DNA of 64,000 nucleotides from Caldisericum exile_A. GTDB taxonomy: Bacteria; Caldisericota; Caldisericia; Caldisericales; Caldisericaceae. The position numbers were made by a program, and so were the translations under genes. The notes beneath the pieces are model-generated. The model had not been told where the DNA came from, searched no databases, and worked only from the letters and a program-made list of their open reading frames with translations. Below, piece after piece: positions 44,868 to 53,960 of this stretch. The stretch's first letter is position 1, and each line of letters begins with the position of its first letter. The stretch covers positions 1-64,000 of the forward strand of contig NZ_JBLOBF010000007.1 in NCBI RefSeq assembly GCF_047785965.1, given 5' to 3'.

Positions 44868-45760
44868 TAATGCACCTCCAAGAATCTAATAATTTCTTCA
44901 TACGTAGGTGATGATACAGCAGCTCCCTTTCTTGTAACAGATATTGCAGCTGCCGCATTTGCAAACCTCAAGGCGTCTTTTAATGGCATTCCTTTTGAGA
45001 GAGCGGAAGCAAAGCTTCCATTGAATGTGTCTCCTGCACCGGTTGTATCGATCGCCTCTACCTTAAAAGCTTCAACAACAAAGTCTTCATTTTGATTTAT
45101 AAATCTAACACCTTTTTCTCCCATCTTGAAAACAATATTCTTTGCTCCAAGTTTTAAAAGTTCGTAAGTATCATTTGAATTTGTGAGCTTTCTTAATTCT
45201 GTTTCGTTTGGAGTGATAAAGTCCGTGAAAGGTATTACCTTTGTTAGTTCGCTTTTTACAGGTGCTGGATCAAAAATTACAATTGCATTTGATGCTTTTG
45301 CAATTCTTGAAGCCTCAACAAGCACATCGACATGAATTTCTCCCTGAAGAAGTAAGAAGTCACCATCTTTGATGTTATTTTTGAGATACTCCAATTCTTC
45401 TTTATTAACTTTTCCGTTTGCACCTTCTATAATTGTGATTCTATTTTCTCCTTTATCATCCACATTAATTACTGCTATACCTGTTTCTGTATGCGCATCA
45501 ATCACGATATGACTCTTTACATCGAATTTTCTAAGAGAATCAATTGCTATTGTTGAAAATATATCATTTCCAACGCGTCCTATGAAGGTAACATCACCGC
45601 CTGCCTTTTTTGCAGCAACTGCTTGATTGGCTCCTTTTCCACCTTGATTTATTAAAAATTCTTTTCCAACGATTGTTTCACCTGCATCAGGGAAACGCTC
45701 TGCATAGACAACAAGATCAACGTTAATACTTCCGAGTACAAAAATACTTGCCATTTTCAT
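44867..45760 (-). CDS. rbsK: ribokinase
   Basis: 297 residues, PfkB family. GGKGANQAVAAKKAGGDV near the N-terminus binds substrate, and DTTGAGDTFNGSFA holds the catalytic Asp and anion hole. It phosphorylates ribose at O-5. It is the first gene of a seven-gene operon with two nucleoside hydrolases and an importer, so it should act on ribose freed from nucleosides. The promoter -10 ends 6 nt before ATG 45760, indicating a leaderless mRNA. Confidence 0.95.
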   Translation of the reverse strand: MKMASIFVLGSINVDLVVYAERFPDAGETIVGKEFLINQGGKGANQAVAAKKAGGDVTFIGRVGNDIFSTIAIDSLRKFDVKSHIVIDAHTETGIAVINVDDKGENRITIIEGANGKVNKEELEYLKNNIKDGDFLLLQGEIHVDVLVEASRIAKASNAIVIFDPAPVKSELTKVIPFTDFITPNETELRKLTNSNDTYELLKLGAKNIVFKMGEKGVRFINQNEDFVVEAFKVEAIDTTGAGDTFNGSFASALSKGMPLKDALRFANAAAAISVTRKGAAVSSPTYEEIIRFLEVH

Positions 45761-45766
45761 AAAAGC

Positions 45767-45795
45767 ATTTTAACAAATTTTAAAATGATTTGCAA
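45767..45795 (-). promoter_or_regulatory. leaderless promoter of the nucleoside operon
   Basis: On the minus strand TTGCAA (45795-45790), 17-nt spacer, TAAAAT (45772-45767), then 6 nt to the rbsK ATG. Confidence 0.7.
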
Positions 45796-45894
45796 TAGGT
45801 CAGTGAATAATGGACTTTTTAAATATTTTCGACACTCTTTGCATATTAATGTGTGAAGGGAAAAATCCCTTCAAAATTTTTATGGGAGGTAAAT

Positions 45895-46092
45895 ATGACT
45901 GTTGTAGAGAAGAATGGAGTTTTAGAAATTGTGTTTGATGTAAATGGTAAAACAAGACGTGAAAGTATTACAGGTATTAAACCTACTGCAACTGATACTG
46001 ATTTATTTGAAGTTGCACAGGGTATTATAAATCTCCTATCGGGTACTGTAAGTGATGTTAGGAGGAGAATTGTTAAGACTTATGCTGCATAA
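45895..46092 (+). CDS. DUF1659 family protein
   Basis: 65 residues from ATG 45895 (GGGAGGT upstream), a small basic protein ending in SDVRRRIVKTYAA. The pair of DUF1659 followed by DUF2922 is a recurrent arrangement in Firmicutes; function is unknown. A small hairpin GAAGGGAAAAATCCCTTC (45855-45872) lies in the leader. Confidence 0.75.
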   Translation: MTVVEKNGVLEIVFDVNGKTRRESITGIKPTATDTDLFEVAQGIINLLSGTVSDVRRRIVKTYAA

Positions 46093-46103
46093 GGAGGTAA
46101 AGC

Positions 46104-46331
46104 ATGGCTAATACAACTGCAAAGGTTTTAAGACTTGTTTTTAAAACCGAAAATGGAAAGACATACGCAATGGAATTTGCAAATCCAAAGGACACTATTA
46201 CTTCTGAGGAATTGCAAACATTAGGCAATTTGATTCTTACAAAGAATATTATAACAACGAAGAATGGCGATTTAGTGCAGTTTGTTGATGGCGGAATTGT
46301 TGAGAGAACATTTGTTGATTTAGTGCCGTAA
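46104..46331 (+). CDS. DUF2922 family protein
   Basis: 75 residues: LRLVFKTENGKTYAMEFANPKD and IVERTFVDLVP fit DUF2922 (listed in parts LRLVFKTENGKT, AMEFANPKD). It has an AAGGAGG ribosome site and lies 12 nt after the DUF1659 gene. Function is unknown; neighbours suggest a cell-envelope or phage-derived module. Confidence 0.8.
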   Translation: MANTTAKVLRLVFKTENGKTYAMEFANPKDTITSEELQTLGNLILTKNIITTKNGDLVQFVDGGIVERTFVDLVP

Positions 46332-46344
46332 GTTTAGTCTGAAA

Positions 46345-46364
46345 GGGGGCTTTTTAAAGCCCCC
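46345..46364 (+). terminator. hairpin after DUF2922
   Basis: GGGGGC-TTTTTAAA-GCCCCC, followed by GTAAAAATAA. There is no long T run, so it may only partly terminate and let the next two genes be read at lower level. Confidence 0.6.
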
Positions 46365-46389
46365 GTAAAAATAATTCAAAGGAGGAAAT

Positions 46390-46533
46390 ATGGATGAAAT
46401 TATAACATTGATACAAAATGTTGGGTTTCCAATTGCAATCACTGTTTATCTTCTTGTAGTTTTTGGAGCAAAAATTGACAGACTTTCTGATGCAGTTGAG
46501 AAACTTGCAAACCTTATGGAAAGTAAGGTGTAG
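46390..46533 (+). CDS. YvrJ-family small membrane protein
   Basis: 47 residues with AAGGAGG before ATG 46390. It has one hydrophobic helix (VGFPIAITVYLLVVFGAKI) followed by a charged amphipathic helix (LSDAVEKLANLMESK). The NVGFPIAITVYLL pattern is that of YvrJ proteins, found with DUF1659/DUF2922 genes. The holin-like shape and the amidase gene 3 nt downstream suggest a lysis or wall-remodelling pair. Confidence 0.8.
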   Translation: MDEIITLIQNVGFPIAITVYLLVVFGAKIDRLSDAVEKLANLMESKV

Positions 46534-46536
46534 TTT

Positions 46537-47166
46537 ATGAGAAATATAAAGTATATTATTTTGCATCACTCTGGAACTGATGTTTACGGTGATGGAAGTG
46601 CTCTTGCTGATGCAATAATGCTAAACCAACGAAGAAAGTGGATAAAGGATTTTCCGAACTATGTTTGCGACTACCACTATATGGTTGGACCCACGGGAAA
46701 AGTCTTTAAAGGTCAGCCAGAAGAAGTTCCTGGATGGCATGCAACAAATTATGTAGTTAACCTTGAAAGCATTGGAATCTGTTTTCTTGGTAATTTTGAA
46801 AAAGAGAGAATGCAGATTTTACAGTTTGATGCAGGCGTAAAACTCCTAAAGGATATTGTTAAGCGATATGACATAAAAAATGAAAATGTCTTGCGGCATA
46901 AGGATGTCATTTCTGATGAAACGGGAAGGCGTAATTCGACCCTTTGTCCTGGAAGATTTTTTCCATATGAAGAGATGCTTAGCAGTGTCTTTTCTGAAAT
47001 AAAGGGAAACGAGATTGATTATCCTTATAAAAACGTGATTCAAAAGTTAAATGAATTAGGGATTGTTTTGGGCGATGGAAATTCTTTTCGTCCAAAGGAT
47101 CTAATGACTCGTGAAGAAGGATTTCTTATTGCATATAGGATTCTAAAACTTTTAAAGGCATTTTGA
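46537..47166 (+). CDS. N-acetylmuramoyl-L-alanine amidase (PGRP/amidase_2) with SLH segment
   Basis: 209 residues without a signal peptide. Zinc ligands are in ILHHSGTD, GWHATNY-type region and the final NSTLCPG segment (RHKDV, then CPGRFFPYEE). The last ~45 residues (ELGIVLGDGNSFRPKDLMTREEGFL) look like a single S-layer homology repeat. It cleaves the peptide stem from peptidoglycan. It follows the YvrJ gene directly. Confidence 0.88.
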   Translation: MRNIKYIILHHSGTDVYGDGSALADAIMLNQRRKWIKDFPNYVCDYHYMVGPTGKVFKGQPEEVPGWHATNYVVNLESIGICFLGNFEKERMQILQFDAGVKLLKDIVKRYDIKNENVLRHKDVISDETGRRNSTLCPGRFFPYEEMLSSVFSEIKGNEIDYPYKNVIQKLNELGIVLGDGNSFRPKDLMTREEGFLIAYRILKLLKAF

Positions 47167-47172
47167 AATTAG

Positions 47173-47213
47173 AGAGGTGGTATCCTATATATGAGTTGTA
47201 CCACCTCTTTTTC
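47173..47213. terminator. bidirectional terminator between convergent genes
   Basis: AGAGGTGGTA (47173-47182) pairs with TACCACCTCT (47199-47208), followed by T5. The stop codon of the minus-strand DUF5317 gene lies inside the loop. Confidence 0.8.
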
Positions 47214-47751
47214 TCTTCTTTGTAAATTCAAAAATAAACACAATTAGTCCTGCTATAATAATAAGATCACCAACACTATAAACACCAGAGAGGAAGGTAG
47301 GCTTACCAATTGCAATAATATCTGTAAGAGGTTTTAGTTTAGTTTGATTGCTTCCAAGAATGCCATTGTAGAAGTGGCCATATTGTTTTAAAAGTTCAAT
47401 TTTTTCAAATTCTCCTGCAATTGTTAATTTGTCTATGTATTGAGGCATATATCCGCCGTTTGCAATAATCGCAGAGAAATTAAGTAAAAAACCAATGAGT
47501 ATTATTTTCATTCCGTGGTAGTTTAAGTTTAAGAGGACAAATATAAATAATAAAATGAGCGATATTATATAAAAATAGGGCGAAAGGTATTCATACTTTG
47601 AAAATGCAAAATCATAACTAAAAATGCCAAGTTGAATTAGAAACCCAACTACTGCAAAATAAAATCCTTTTATTGGATTTTCAACAACTCCTTCGAAACC
47701 TCTATTTACTATTATCCCAAGAACTGCTGCCAAAAGCACAAATATTGTCAT
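47185..47751 (-). CDS. DUF5317 membrane protein
   Basis: 188 residues, about five hydrophobic helices, and the conserved-looking NGGYMPQYIDKL segment of DUF5317 in the middle. Function is unknown. It overlaps the upstream HD-GYP gene by 4 nt, a pairing seen in other thermophilic Firmicutes-like genomes, so the two may work together in signalling. Confidence 0.75.
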   Translation of the reverse strand: MTIFVLLAAVLGIIVNRGFEGVVENPIKGFYFAVVGFLIQLGIFSYDFAFSKYEYLSPYFYIISLILLFIFVLLNLNYHGMKIILIGFLLNFSAIIANGGYMPQYIDKLTIAGEFEKIELLKQYGHFYNGILGSNQTKLKPLTDIIAIGKPTFLSGVYSVGDLIIIAGLIVFIFEFTKKRKRGGTTHI

Positions 47752-49042
47752 TGGGCGTTTAAGAGTGGATACATCAATTTTATAAGTTCTTCCTTCTTTT
47801 CAGAAATTACCTTTATAGCTACATCCACGAGATTTGTATCAAATTGGATGCCTGCACATTCCTTCAGTTCTTTTAGTCCTTCTTTAAAACTCCTAACTTT
47901 GTCTCTATAAAACCTTTGAGTAGTCATTGCATCAAATGAGTCCGCAATTGCTATAATTCTTGAACCAAGAGGAATTTCCTCTCCTTTTAGGTGGTCAGGA
48001 TAACCAGTTCCGTCCCATCTTTCATGGTGATGTCTAATAAGTAAAGCCCCCTTCCTAAATAGAGACAGTCTTCCTACTATTTTTTCTCCTTCAATAGAGT
48101 GAAGTCGTATTACCTCCATTTCTTCTTCGCTTGGGTTTTGTTTTTTCAAAATAAAATCTGGCACAGCAATTTTTCCTATGTCGTGAAGCATTGCCGCAAG
48201 AACTATTTCATTTATTTGTGATAATGGAAGCTTAAGCTCATTACAAATTGCTTCTGTTATTATCGCAACACGTTTTGAATGGTCAATTGTATAGGGAATT
48301 TTTTTATCTACAACCTCAGCGATTGCAAAGAGTGCGTTTTTGGTCTCCTGAATTACTACATATCTTCTTTGTAGTGCATAGTAAACTGCAATAAGTGAAG
48401 GAAGAAGGAATGCGTTCATTAAAGGATTATATTTGAAGAAATACATAAGCACTATTCCCAGCGGGTAAAGAGTAAAAATTTCAACTGAAATGAATTTTAT
48501 ATTTTCGATGTAGAAAGATAAAAGTGGACGGTTAACAATGAAAGATAATAACAAATATAGAGCAAAAGATTCTAAAAAGAAGTGTATCAATGCCCCATTA
48601 ATGATTACCCCAATATTATAAGCCGAGGTAAAAGGTAAGAAATTATTGTAAAACTTCCAGAAATACAAGCTTGTTATTCCTGTTGCAAAACCAATATTTG
48701 CGGTATTGAAAACAATTTTATACCACTGTTTTTTTGAAACAATATCTGATAATGCCTCGCTTATTGTAATTAAAGATATAGCAAGCAAAGGATTAAAAAG
48801 ATATGCTATAGTGAAAGTAAGTGCAGTAGATACTGATAACTCGGAAACTTCTGAGCCAATGGGTATAATAACATGAAATTTTTCTGATACAAGTATTGAT
48901 ATAGATAGGATTATTGCTACTATAATATCTTCTTTGTTTAATATAAATCTAAATCTCAGTAATAAATAATAAAAATAGAAATAAAAACAACAAAAAAGTA
49001 AGCAAAATTATTAACCCAGCCTTTTTTGTTATATTCTGCACA
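47748..49042 (-). pseudogene. membrane-anchored HD-GYP phosphodiesterase with a probable frameshift
   Basis: The C-terminal ~190 residues are an HD-GYP domain: HSKRVAIITEAI, MLHDIGKIAVPDF, HHERWDGTGYPDHLKGEEIP (parts) and DSFDAMTTQRFYR. These hydrolyse cyclic di-GMP. Upstream are several membrane helices. The long frame has no good start: it extends, in frame, above TTG 48788 (ILNKEDIIVAIIL, EKFHVIIPIG) but lacks ATG/GTG. A second frame begins at GTG 49042 (NITKKAGLIILLTF) right behind a perfect promoter and joins it if one base is shifted near 48960-49000. So either a frameshift or a sequence error. Confidence 0.7.
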
Positions 49043-49047
49043 ATTTA

Positions 49048-49076
49048 TTATATCAGAAGCAATTATTTTTGTCAAA
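49048..49076 (-). promoter_or_regulatory. leaderless promoter of the HD-GYP gene
   Basis: TTGACA (49076-49071), 17-nt spacer, TATAAT (49053-49048) on the minus strand, then 5 nt to GTG 49042. It is one of the best consensus promoters in the window. Confidence 0.8.
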
Positions 49077-49216
49077 TTACTCTGAGAATTATTTGATCCC
49101 TTTCCTCCTTTCTAATAAATTTAATTACTTTTACAAAAAAATTCTATGACCTTCAAGATTTTTGTCAAGTGTTTTAACATTAAAAAGTGGATTTAAAAAA
49201 TTTAACGGAAAACATA

Positions 49217-49245
49217 TTGACTAATATTGAAGTTTGTGTTATAAT
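49217..49245 (+). promoter_or_regulatory. promoter of the DUF505 gene
   Basis: TTGACT (49217-49222), 17-nt spacer, TATAAT (49240-49245). The ~37-nt leader contains AGGAGGTGA (49276-49284). This one is leadered. Confidence 0.8.
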
Positions 49246-49288
49246 TTGTTGAAATGTATAAAATTTTATAATAATAGGAGGTGAGATT

Positions 49289-51274
49289 ATGGTAATTAAA
49301 AAAGAACATGCATTAGTTCTTGAAAAAATGATGTCAGATGTGGATGCAGGGCTCCTTGCAACCGATTTATCTCAACTTGATAATGACACTGTAAGAGAAC
49401 TCGATCTTATGGGTTTAGTGCGTTTTGAAACGCCTGCAAAATTAATTTTAACATATACAGGCCGAGCACTAGCAAACGTCTTAAGAGAACTCTATTCCCT
49501 TGGACCAAAACCGAATCTTGAGGAGGAATCATACGAATCTCAAAATGTTGTTGTTGTTGAGAAAAGAGGTCTTGCAAAACCTGAGGAATGGGATCCAGAT
49601 TTTAGATTCATAGGAAGTGAAATTATCGCTTTTCTTGATGCCGCAAACAGGGCAGAACGTGTTGGTCCGCTTGGAATAGAACCTCTTATGGAAAGAGGGC
49701 TTGCATTGAAGGTTAGAAATCAGGAAACAAAAAAGGAATACTACACCTTGAGTGAACAAGGCAAGGCCATTCTTGATATATATTCTGTTTCACCAAAGCT
49801 AATCATAGACTCAGAGCTTGCCGACGTAATAAGAGGTTTACCAGTTGGACCAGCCCGCTCATCAGAAATAAAATTATCAGTTAAAAATTCACATCTTCTT
49901 GAATCAATGAGACTCATCGCATATTCAGTTCCAAATGGGGAGATATTTTCATTTACTGCTTTAGGTCAGGCGGTCAAAAAAACTCTTATGCTTGGTGGTT
50001 TTGGCGAAGGTACAGTTCTATCTGAAGACATACTTAAGGCAATTGCTGATTGGTATGATGAGAGAAAAATAACTGACGTCGCCCTCGTTACACTCCAATC
50101 ACTTGGTTATGTTGATGGTGATGGAAATCTTCTTCTTGCAGGTGAATGGGCCTTGGAAGTTTACAGATTGCTTAAAGATGGGCCAAGAAAAGAAATTTGG
50201 TCTTTTGATATTGAAGAAGGCGAAATGATGGCACTTCGTGCAATTAAGGCGCTCTGGGAAAAGGCAAAGACAAATAAAAATGAGCGTCCTACACTTGAAA
50301 ATTTAAAGAAAGAGATGATAGATAGGCGTATTAAACAGTATAAGGAACTTATAGATCGTTATGGAAGAAAATTAAATGAAATGCCTGAGAAGTATCAGCA
50401 AATTGCCAAGGCTTTTGAAGACGCAAAAGACCTTACTGCGTGGTATGAGGGTTATTTTGATTTAAGAGCAGATTTGCACTCAATGGAAGGTTTTGAGCTT
50501 ATTAGAAGTACTATCGATGACGAAGGCAAGGAAGTTTTTGAGATAACCGAATGGGGAGAAAAAGTACTTGATCGTAATGTTCAAAGTGTAAGCTCTGACT
50601 CAGTTAAGGCAATTACTATTACAAGAAAAACATTTAGCTCTCCTAATTTAGAGTGGGTAAAGAAAGCAGAAGAGGAGGGTCTTGTAGGTTCAAAAGAGCC
50701 AACAAAAAATGGTTATTTCTTTGCAAACCTGGCAGAACATATTGAGAGGCTTCCTTTAATCACAAAATTCGAAAGAACAGTTTTCTCTCTTATCCCAGAA
50801 AAGGGCGCTAATATTAATGAAGTTATCGATAAGCTGAAAGATCAATTTGAAGAAGACCGAATAAGGTTTGCCTTAGAAAAGCTTGAAGCTCGACATTTAA
50901 TTGAGATTCTTCCAGATGGAAACATTATTGAAACAGAAGCAGGTAAATTAACGGATAAGGCTCTTTCAGGTGTTCCAACAGGACTTGGTTTTCCTGTAAA
51001 CCCATTATTGGTAAGAGTCTTAAGAGCTTTAAGAGAGGTTGGTACACTCTATGTTAAAGAACGTAAAGTTAGAATTCTTCCGAAGAACATAAAAGAGGCA
51101 CTAAAAATTTCAGGTCTTTCGAAGGATGCCTTCCAAGATGCCCTTGAACTTGCAAGAGCCGCAGGGTATATTGGCGAGACAAGCATAAACGAACAAGGTT
51201 TGCTATTACTTGAAGCTGTTGAAAAGATGAGTTCCAAAAAAGATCTTGTAAGTTATCACGAAATTTTGGATTAG
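49289..51274 (+). CDS. DUF505 family protein
   Basis: 661 residues, soluble. It consists of repeated winged-helix-like units: LDLMGLVRFETPAKLILTYTGRAL, GLALKVRNQETKKEYYTLSEQG and similar blocks with the pattern 'hydrophobic-Leu-x-Glu-x-Gly' recur through the protein. The overall plan fits DUF505, known from archaea and thermophilic bacteria, with no established function. Monocistronic, with its own promoter and terminator. Confidence 0.8.
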   Translation: MVIKKEHALVLEKMMSDVDAGLLATDLSQLDNDTVRELDLMGLVRFETPAKLILTYTGRALANVLRELYSLGPKPNLEEESYESQNVVVVEKRGLAKPEEWDPDFRFIGSEIIAFLDAANRAERVGPLGIEPLMERGLALKVRNQETKKEYYTLSEQGKAILDIYSVSPKLIIDSELADVIRGLPVGPARSSEIKLSVKNSHLLESMRLIAYSVPNGEIFSFTALGQAVKKTLMLGGFGEGTVLSEDILKAIADWYDERKITDVALVTLQSLGYVDGDGNLLLAGEWALEVYRLLKDGPRKEIWSFDIEEGEMMALRAIKALWEKAKTNKNERPTLENLKKEMIDRRIKQYKELIDRYGRKLNEMPEKYQQIAKAFEDAKDLTAWYEGYFDLRADLHSMEGFELIRSTIDDEGKEVFEITEWGEKVLDRNVQSVSSDSVKAITITRKTFSSPNLEWVKKAEEEGLVGSKEPTKNGYFFANLAEHIERLPLITKFERTVFSLIPEKGANINEVIDKLKDQFEEDRIRFALEKLEARHLIEILPDGNIIETEAGKLTDKALSGVPTGLGFPVNPLLVRVLRALREVGTLYVKERKVRILPKNIKEALKISGLSKDAFQDALELARAAGYIGETSINEQGLLLLEAVEKMSSKKDLVSYHEILD

Positions 51275-51294
51275 TTTTTGCTATAAGCTTTCTA

Positions 51295-51325
51295 CCCGTA
51301 GCGCTTTGCTACGGGCTTTTTATTT
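51295..51325 (+). terminator. rho-independent terminator of the DUF505 gene
   Basis: CCCGTAGC (51295-51302) and GCTACGGG (51308-51315), followed by CTTTTTATTTTT. Confidence 0.9.
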
Positions 51326-51373
51326 TTAAAATTGTAGGATATAATGAAAAGGTTTTAAAAATGAGGATATATA

Positions 51374-52447
51374 ATGGGACTCATTAACAAACTACTTGAA
51401 ACACAAATTTGGGGAAATACAATACTGCGTTACTTAATAAGTTTTTTGATTTTCATTTCCCTAATTCTTCTTATATTTCTTACAGAAAAAATTCTTAAAA
51501 GCATAATTGATAAGATAAAGGATAAAAGAGATAATTTTGGCATAAGACTAACCCAATTTCTATTCAGAAGGTTGGGGCCAGTTCTATATGTATTTGCTTT
51601 TCTTGTAAGTCTTGAGCAGTTAAACCTTCAAGATTTTAGAACAATTTTACATTCACTTGAGAGAGGACTTATTGCGGTTGCCATAATATATGTACTTGTT
51701 GCTATTATAGACTTTGTTTATTCTGAGATTTTAACAACATCCATTCTTGAAGAAACACAGAAAAAAGCGCTCAGAGCATTAATGATTTCAATAAAAATTG
51801 TAGTAGTTTTGCTTGGTATAGTGTTTATAGTCAAAAACTTTATACCAGCATTTGATATCACATCAATCCTTACTACATTTGGTGTTGGTGGAGTTATTAT
51901 TGGCCTTGGCCTACAGAGAATTCTTCAGGATGTTTTAAACTATTTTGCGATTATATTTGATAAACCTTTTGTCGAAGGTGAATACATTGTCACAGGTGAT
52001 GTACAGGGAACAGTTTCAAAGATTGGGCTAAGAAGTACACGACTTATAAGTCTTTCGGGCGAGGAGATAAATATACCTAATTCTATAATAACTTCACAAA
52101 TTGTGAGAAATTGGTCAAGATTGGTCACACGAAGAGTTCAAATTAATATTGGAGTTGCTTTTGAGACAGAAAAAGAGAAACTTGAAAAAATGAGTGATAT
52201 CTTGAAGAGTGCGGTTGAAAGTGTTGATGAAACTGTTTTTGCCTTTGCAAGGTTCTCAGGAATAGGACAGTATAGTTTGAATTTTACACTCGCCTATTAC
52301 ATAAACGAAAAGGATTACAATAAGTTTATGGAGCTTCAGGAAAAAGTTAATATTGCAATAGTTGAAATTCTGAAAAAAGAGGGGGTTTCAATTGTTTATC
52401 CAATACAAGTCGTGCGAGTGGAAGAGACGCACAAAAAGGATGGTTAG
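51374..52447 (+). CDS. MscS-family mechanosensitive channel
   Basis: 357 residues. There are four or so N-terminal hydrophobic helices, the pore-lining helix region TTFGVGGVIIGLGLQRILQDVL, then the beta domain GEYIVTGDVQGTVSKIGLRSTRL with IPNSIITSQIVRNWS. It releases solutes on hypo-osmotic stress. Start ATG 51374 has GAGG 8 nt upstream and a TATAAT (51340-51345) about 30 nt away. Confidence 0.92.
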   Translation: MGLINKLLETQIWGNTILRYLISFLIFISLILLIFLTEKILKSIIDKIKDKRDNFGIRLTQFLFRRLGPVLYVFAFLVSLEQLNLQDFRTILHSLERGLIAVAIIYVLVAIIDFVYSEILTTSILEETQKKALRALMISIKIVVVLLGIVFIVKNFIPAFDITSILTTFGVGGVIIGLGLQRILQDVLNYFAIIFDKPFVEGEYIVTGDVQGTVSKIGLRSTRLISLSGEEINIPNSIITSQIVRNWSRLVTRRVQINIGVAFETEKEKLEKMSDILKSAVESVDETVFAFARFSGIGQYSLNFTLAYYINEKDYNKFMELQEKVNIAIVEILKKEGVSIVYPIQVVRVEETHKKDG

Positions 52448-52906
52448 ATGGATGAGGTCGTGATTTATTTTTCTTAGCCAGGAAAAAATAAAATATTGGG
52501 AGGCAACCAAAAAATGAGAGGTTGTGAGATTGTAGAGATTAAAGACAATTTGAAAAGAAATTTCTTTAGGGATTCTTTCTATTTAATTATTGGGAAAATC
52601 GTTCCCATTGAGCCTTTACATTTAGATTTAGAGAAATTTGAAAGAGTTTTTATTCTGGCGCAAATCTGGGCAGGAAATATTCCGTTTCCGATGAGAAGTT
52701 TTCTTTTTAAGAACAAAGATGCACTTATTAATAAAGAGGTTGTGTTTGTTTCCTCGTCTGGATTTGGTGAAAGAAACAAGTCTTTTGTTATAAAATTGAA
52801 TAAAATTCCTGGAAATCTTGTTAAAAAAGCTTTATTTATAAAAGAAAACAATGTAAGTTCAGGAAGATACAAAGAGTATCTTGAAAATTTTTTAAATAGT
52901 TTATAA
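52448..52906 (+). pseudogene. flavodoxin-like protein interrupted by an in-frame TAG
   Basis: From ATG 52448 the frame reads MDEVVIYFS, then TAG at 52475-52477, then PGKNKILGGNQKMRGCEIVEI in the same frame. The first part is the flavodoxin N-terminal strand and the stop falls in the FMN phosphate-binding loop (normally FSxxGNT). The rest (FERVFILAQIWAGNIPFPMRSFL, VVFVSSSGFGE) keeps a flavodoxin-like order to 52906. Restart at TTG 52496 would give a protein lacking the loop. Probably a nonsense mutation. Confidence 0.65.
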
Positions 52907-52933
52907 TTTAATAACCTTATAAAGGAGGAAAAA

Positions 52934-53521
52934 ATGGAGAAAATTGAGTTAAAGAATGCGAAACTTATGGGTGGGATTGGTGCAATTTTACCTCTTGTTG
53001 CTTCAGTTTTCATTCGAAGAGGTTTTGGCCTTTCATTTATTTTTGGTGTTGCATCAATTATTCTTATTTTAATGGCGCTAAATGAGATTTCTAAAAAGGT
53101 TCAAAAGCCAGATATTTTCTCAAATTACCTAACTGGTTTTATATTGCAACTCATAAATTACTTTGTTATGCTGATTTTTGCTGTTGTTGGCGGATTTGCG
53201 CTTATTTTTAGTTTTGCTAATGGTTTTATGGGTGGAATGCGAGGTTTTGGTTTTGGAATGATTTTAGTTTTGCTTGTAATTTATGTATTATTTGTAGTAT
53301 CGTATTACTATATAAAGAAGAGTTTTGATGCAATTTCTGATAGCCTCTCTAATCAACATTTTAAAACTGCAGGTATGCTTCTTTACTATGGTTCTATACT
53401 TTTGATTGTCTTTGGATTAGGTGCTATTTTAATGTTTGTTGGTGAAATTTTTGAAATTATAGGTTTCTTTTCGCTTCCAGATGAAATAGAGATTGGTGCT
53501 CCTTCAGAACCTCAAGGATAG
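52934..53521 (+). CDS. DUF996 membrane protein
   Basis: 195 residues, four to five hydrophobic helices with GGIGAILPLV at the N-terminus and the SYYYIKKSFDAISDS loop, the DUF996 pattern. Function is unknown. AAAGGAGG precedes ATG 52934. It follows the flavodoxin-like gene by 27 nt. Confidence 0.75.
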   Translation: MEKIELKNAKLMGGIGAILPLVASVFIRRGFGLSFIFGVASIILILMALNEISKKVQKPDIFSNYLTGFILQLINYFVMLIFAVVGGFALIFSFANGFMGGMRGFGFGMILVLLVIYVLFVVSYYYIKKSFDAISDSLSNQHFKTAGMLLYYGSILLIVFGLGAILMFVGEIFEIIGFFSLPDEIEIGAPSEPQG

Positions 53522-53598
53522 TTAAGTTTGCTTTTCACAAATCTTAGTGCCTTTACGTTTAACATTGCAGAGGTAATGAGGAGTATGCTAATAAGATA

Positions 53599-53628
53599 TT
53601 ACCCTTGGTTTAAAAGGACCAAGGGTAA
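53599..53628. terminator. hairpin, probable terminator
   Basis: TTACCCTTGGT and ACCAAGGGTAA form an 11-bp perfect stem. There is no T run after it. 53631-53909 is AT-rich and I see no gene there. Confidence 0.6.
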
Positions 53629-53909
53629 TATAATTAGGTTTAGCATGAATCAATCACATGGAAGTTTTTAGAAGATACTTTAAAAGCACTTTTTGATAAG
53701 ATTGTTTACTTCTACCGAACTTCTCAAAAAAAAATTTTATTAAAGGTGTTTGTTCTATTGACAAAAGGCAATTTTTTGATAAAATATTTTTAGATTATTT
53801 ATTAACAGAAATTAAAAAATTAAGGAAATTAAAGATATGCCTTTTGATAGCGTTTTTTGTATAAAAAAGGAGTTGAAAAATTTTAATTGTAAATTAAAAT
53901 TAATTAGTA

Positions 53910-53939
53910 TTGACAAGTTTTCTTTTTTTATATTAAAAT
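53910..53939 (+). promoter_or_regulatory. promoter of the sugar ABC transporter operon
   Basis: TTGACA (53910-53915), 17-18-nt spacer, TAAAAT (53934-53939). A six-codon frame (ATG 53943 to TGA overlapping the real ATG) spans the GGAGG and may couple translation. Confidence 0.65.
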
Positions 53940-53960
53940 ACTTATGAAAGGAGGCGCACT

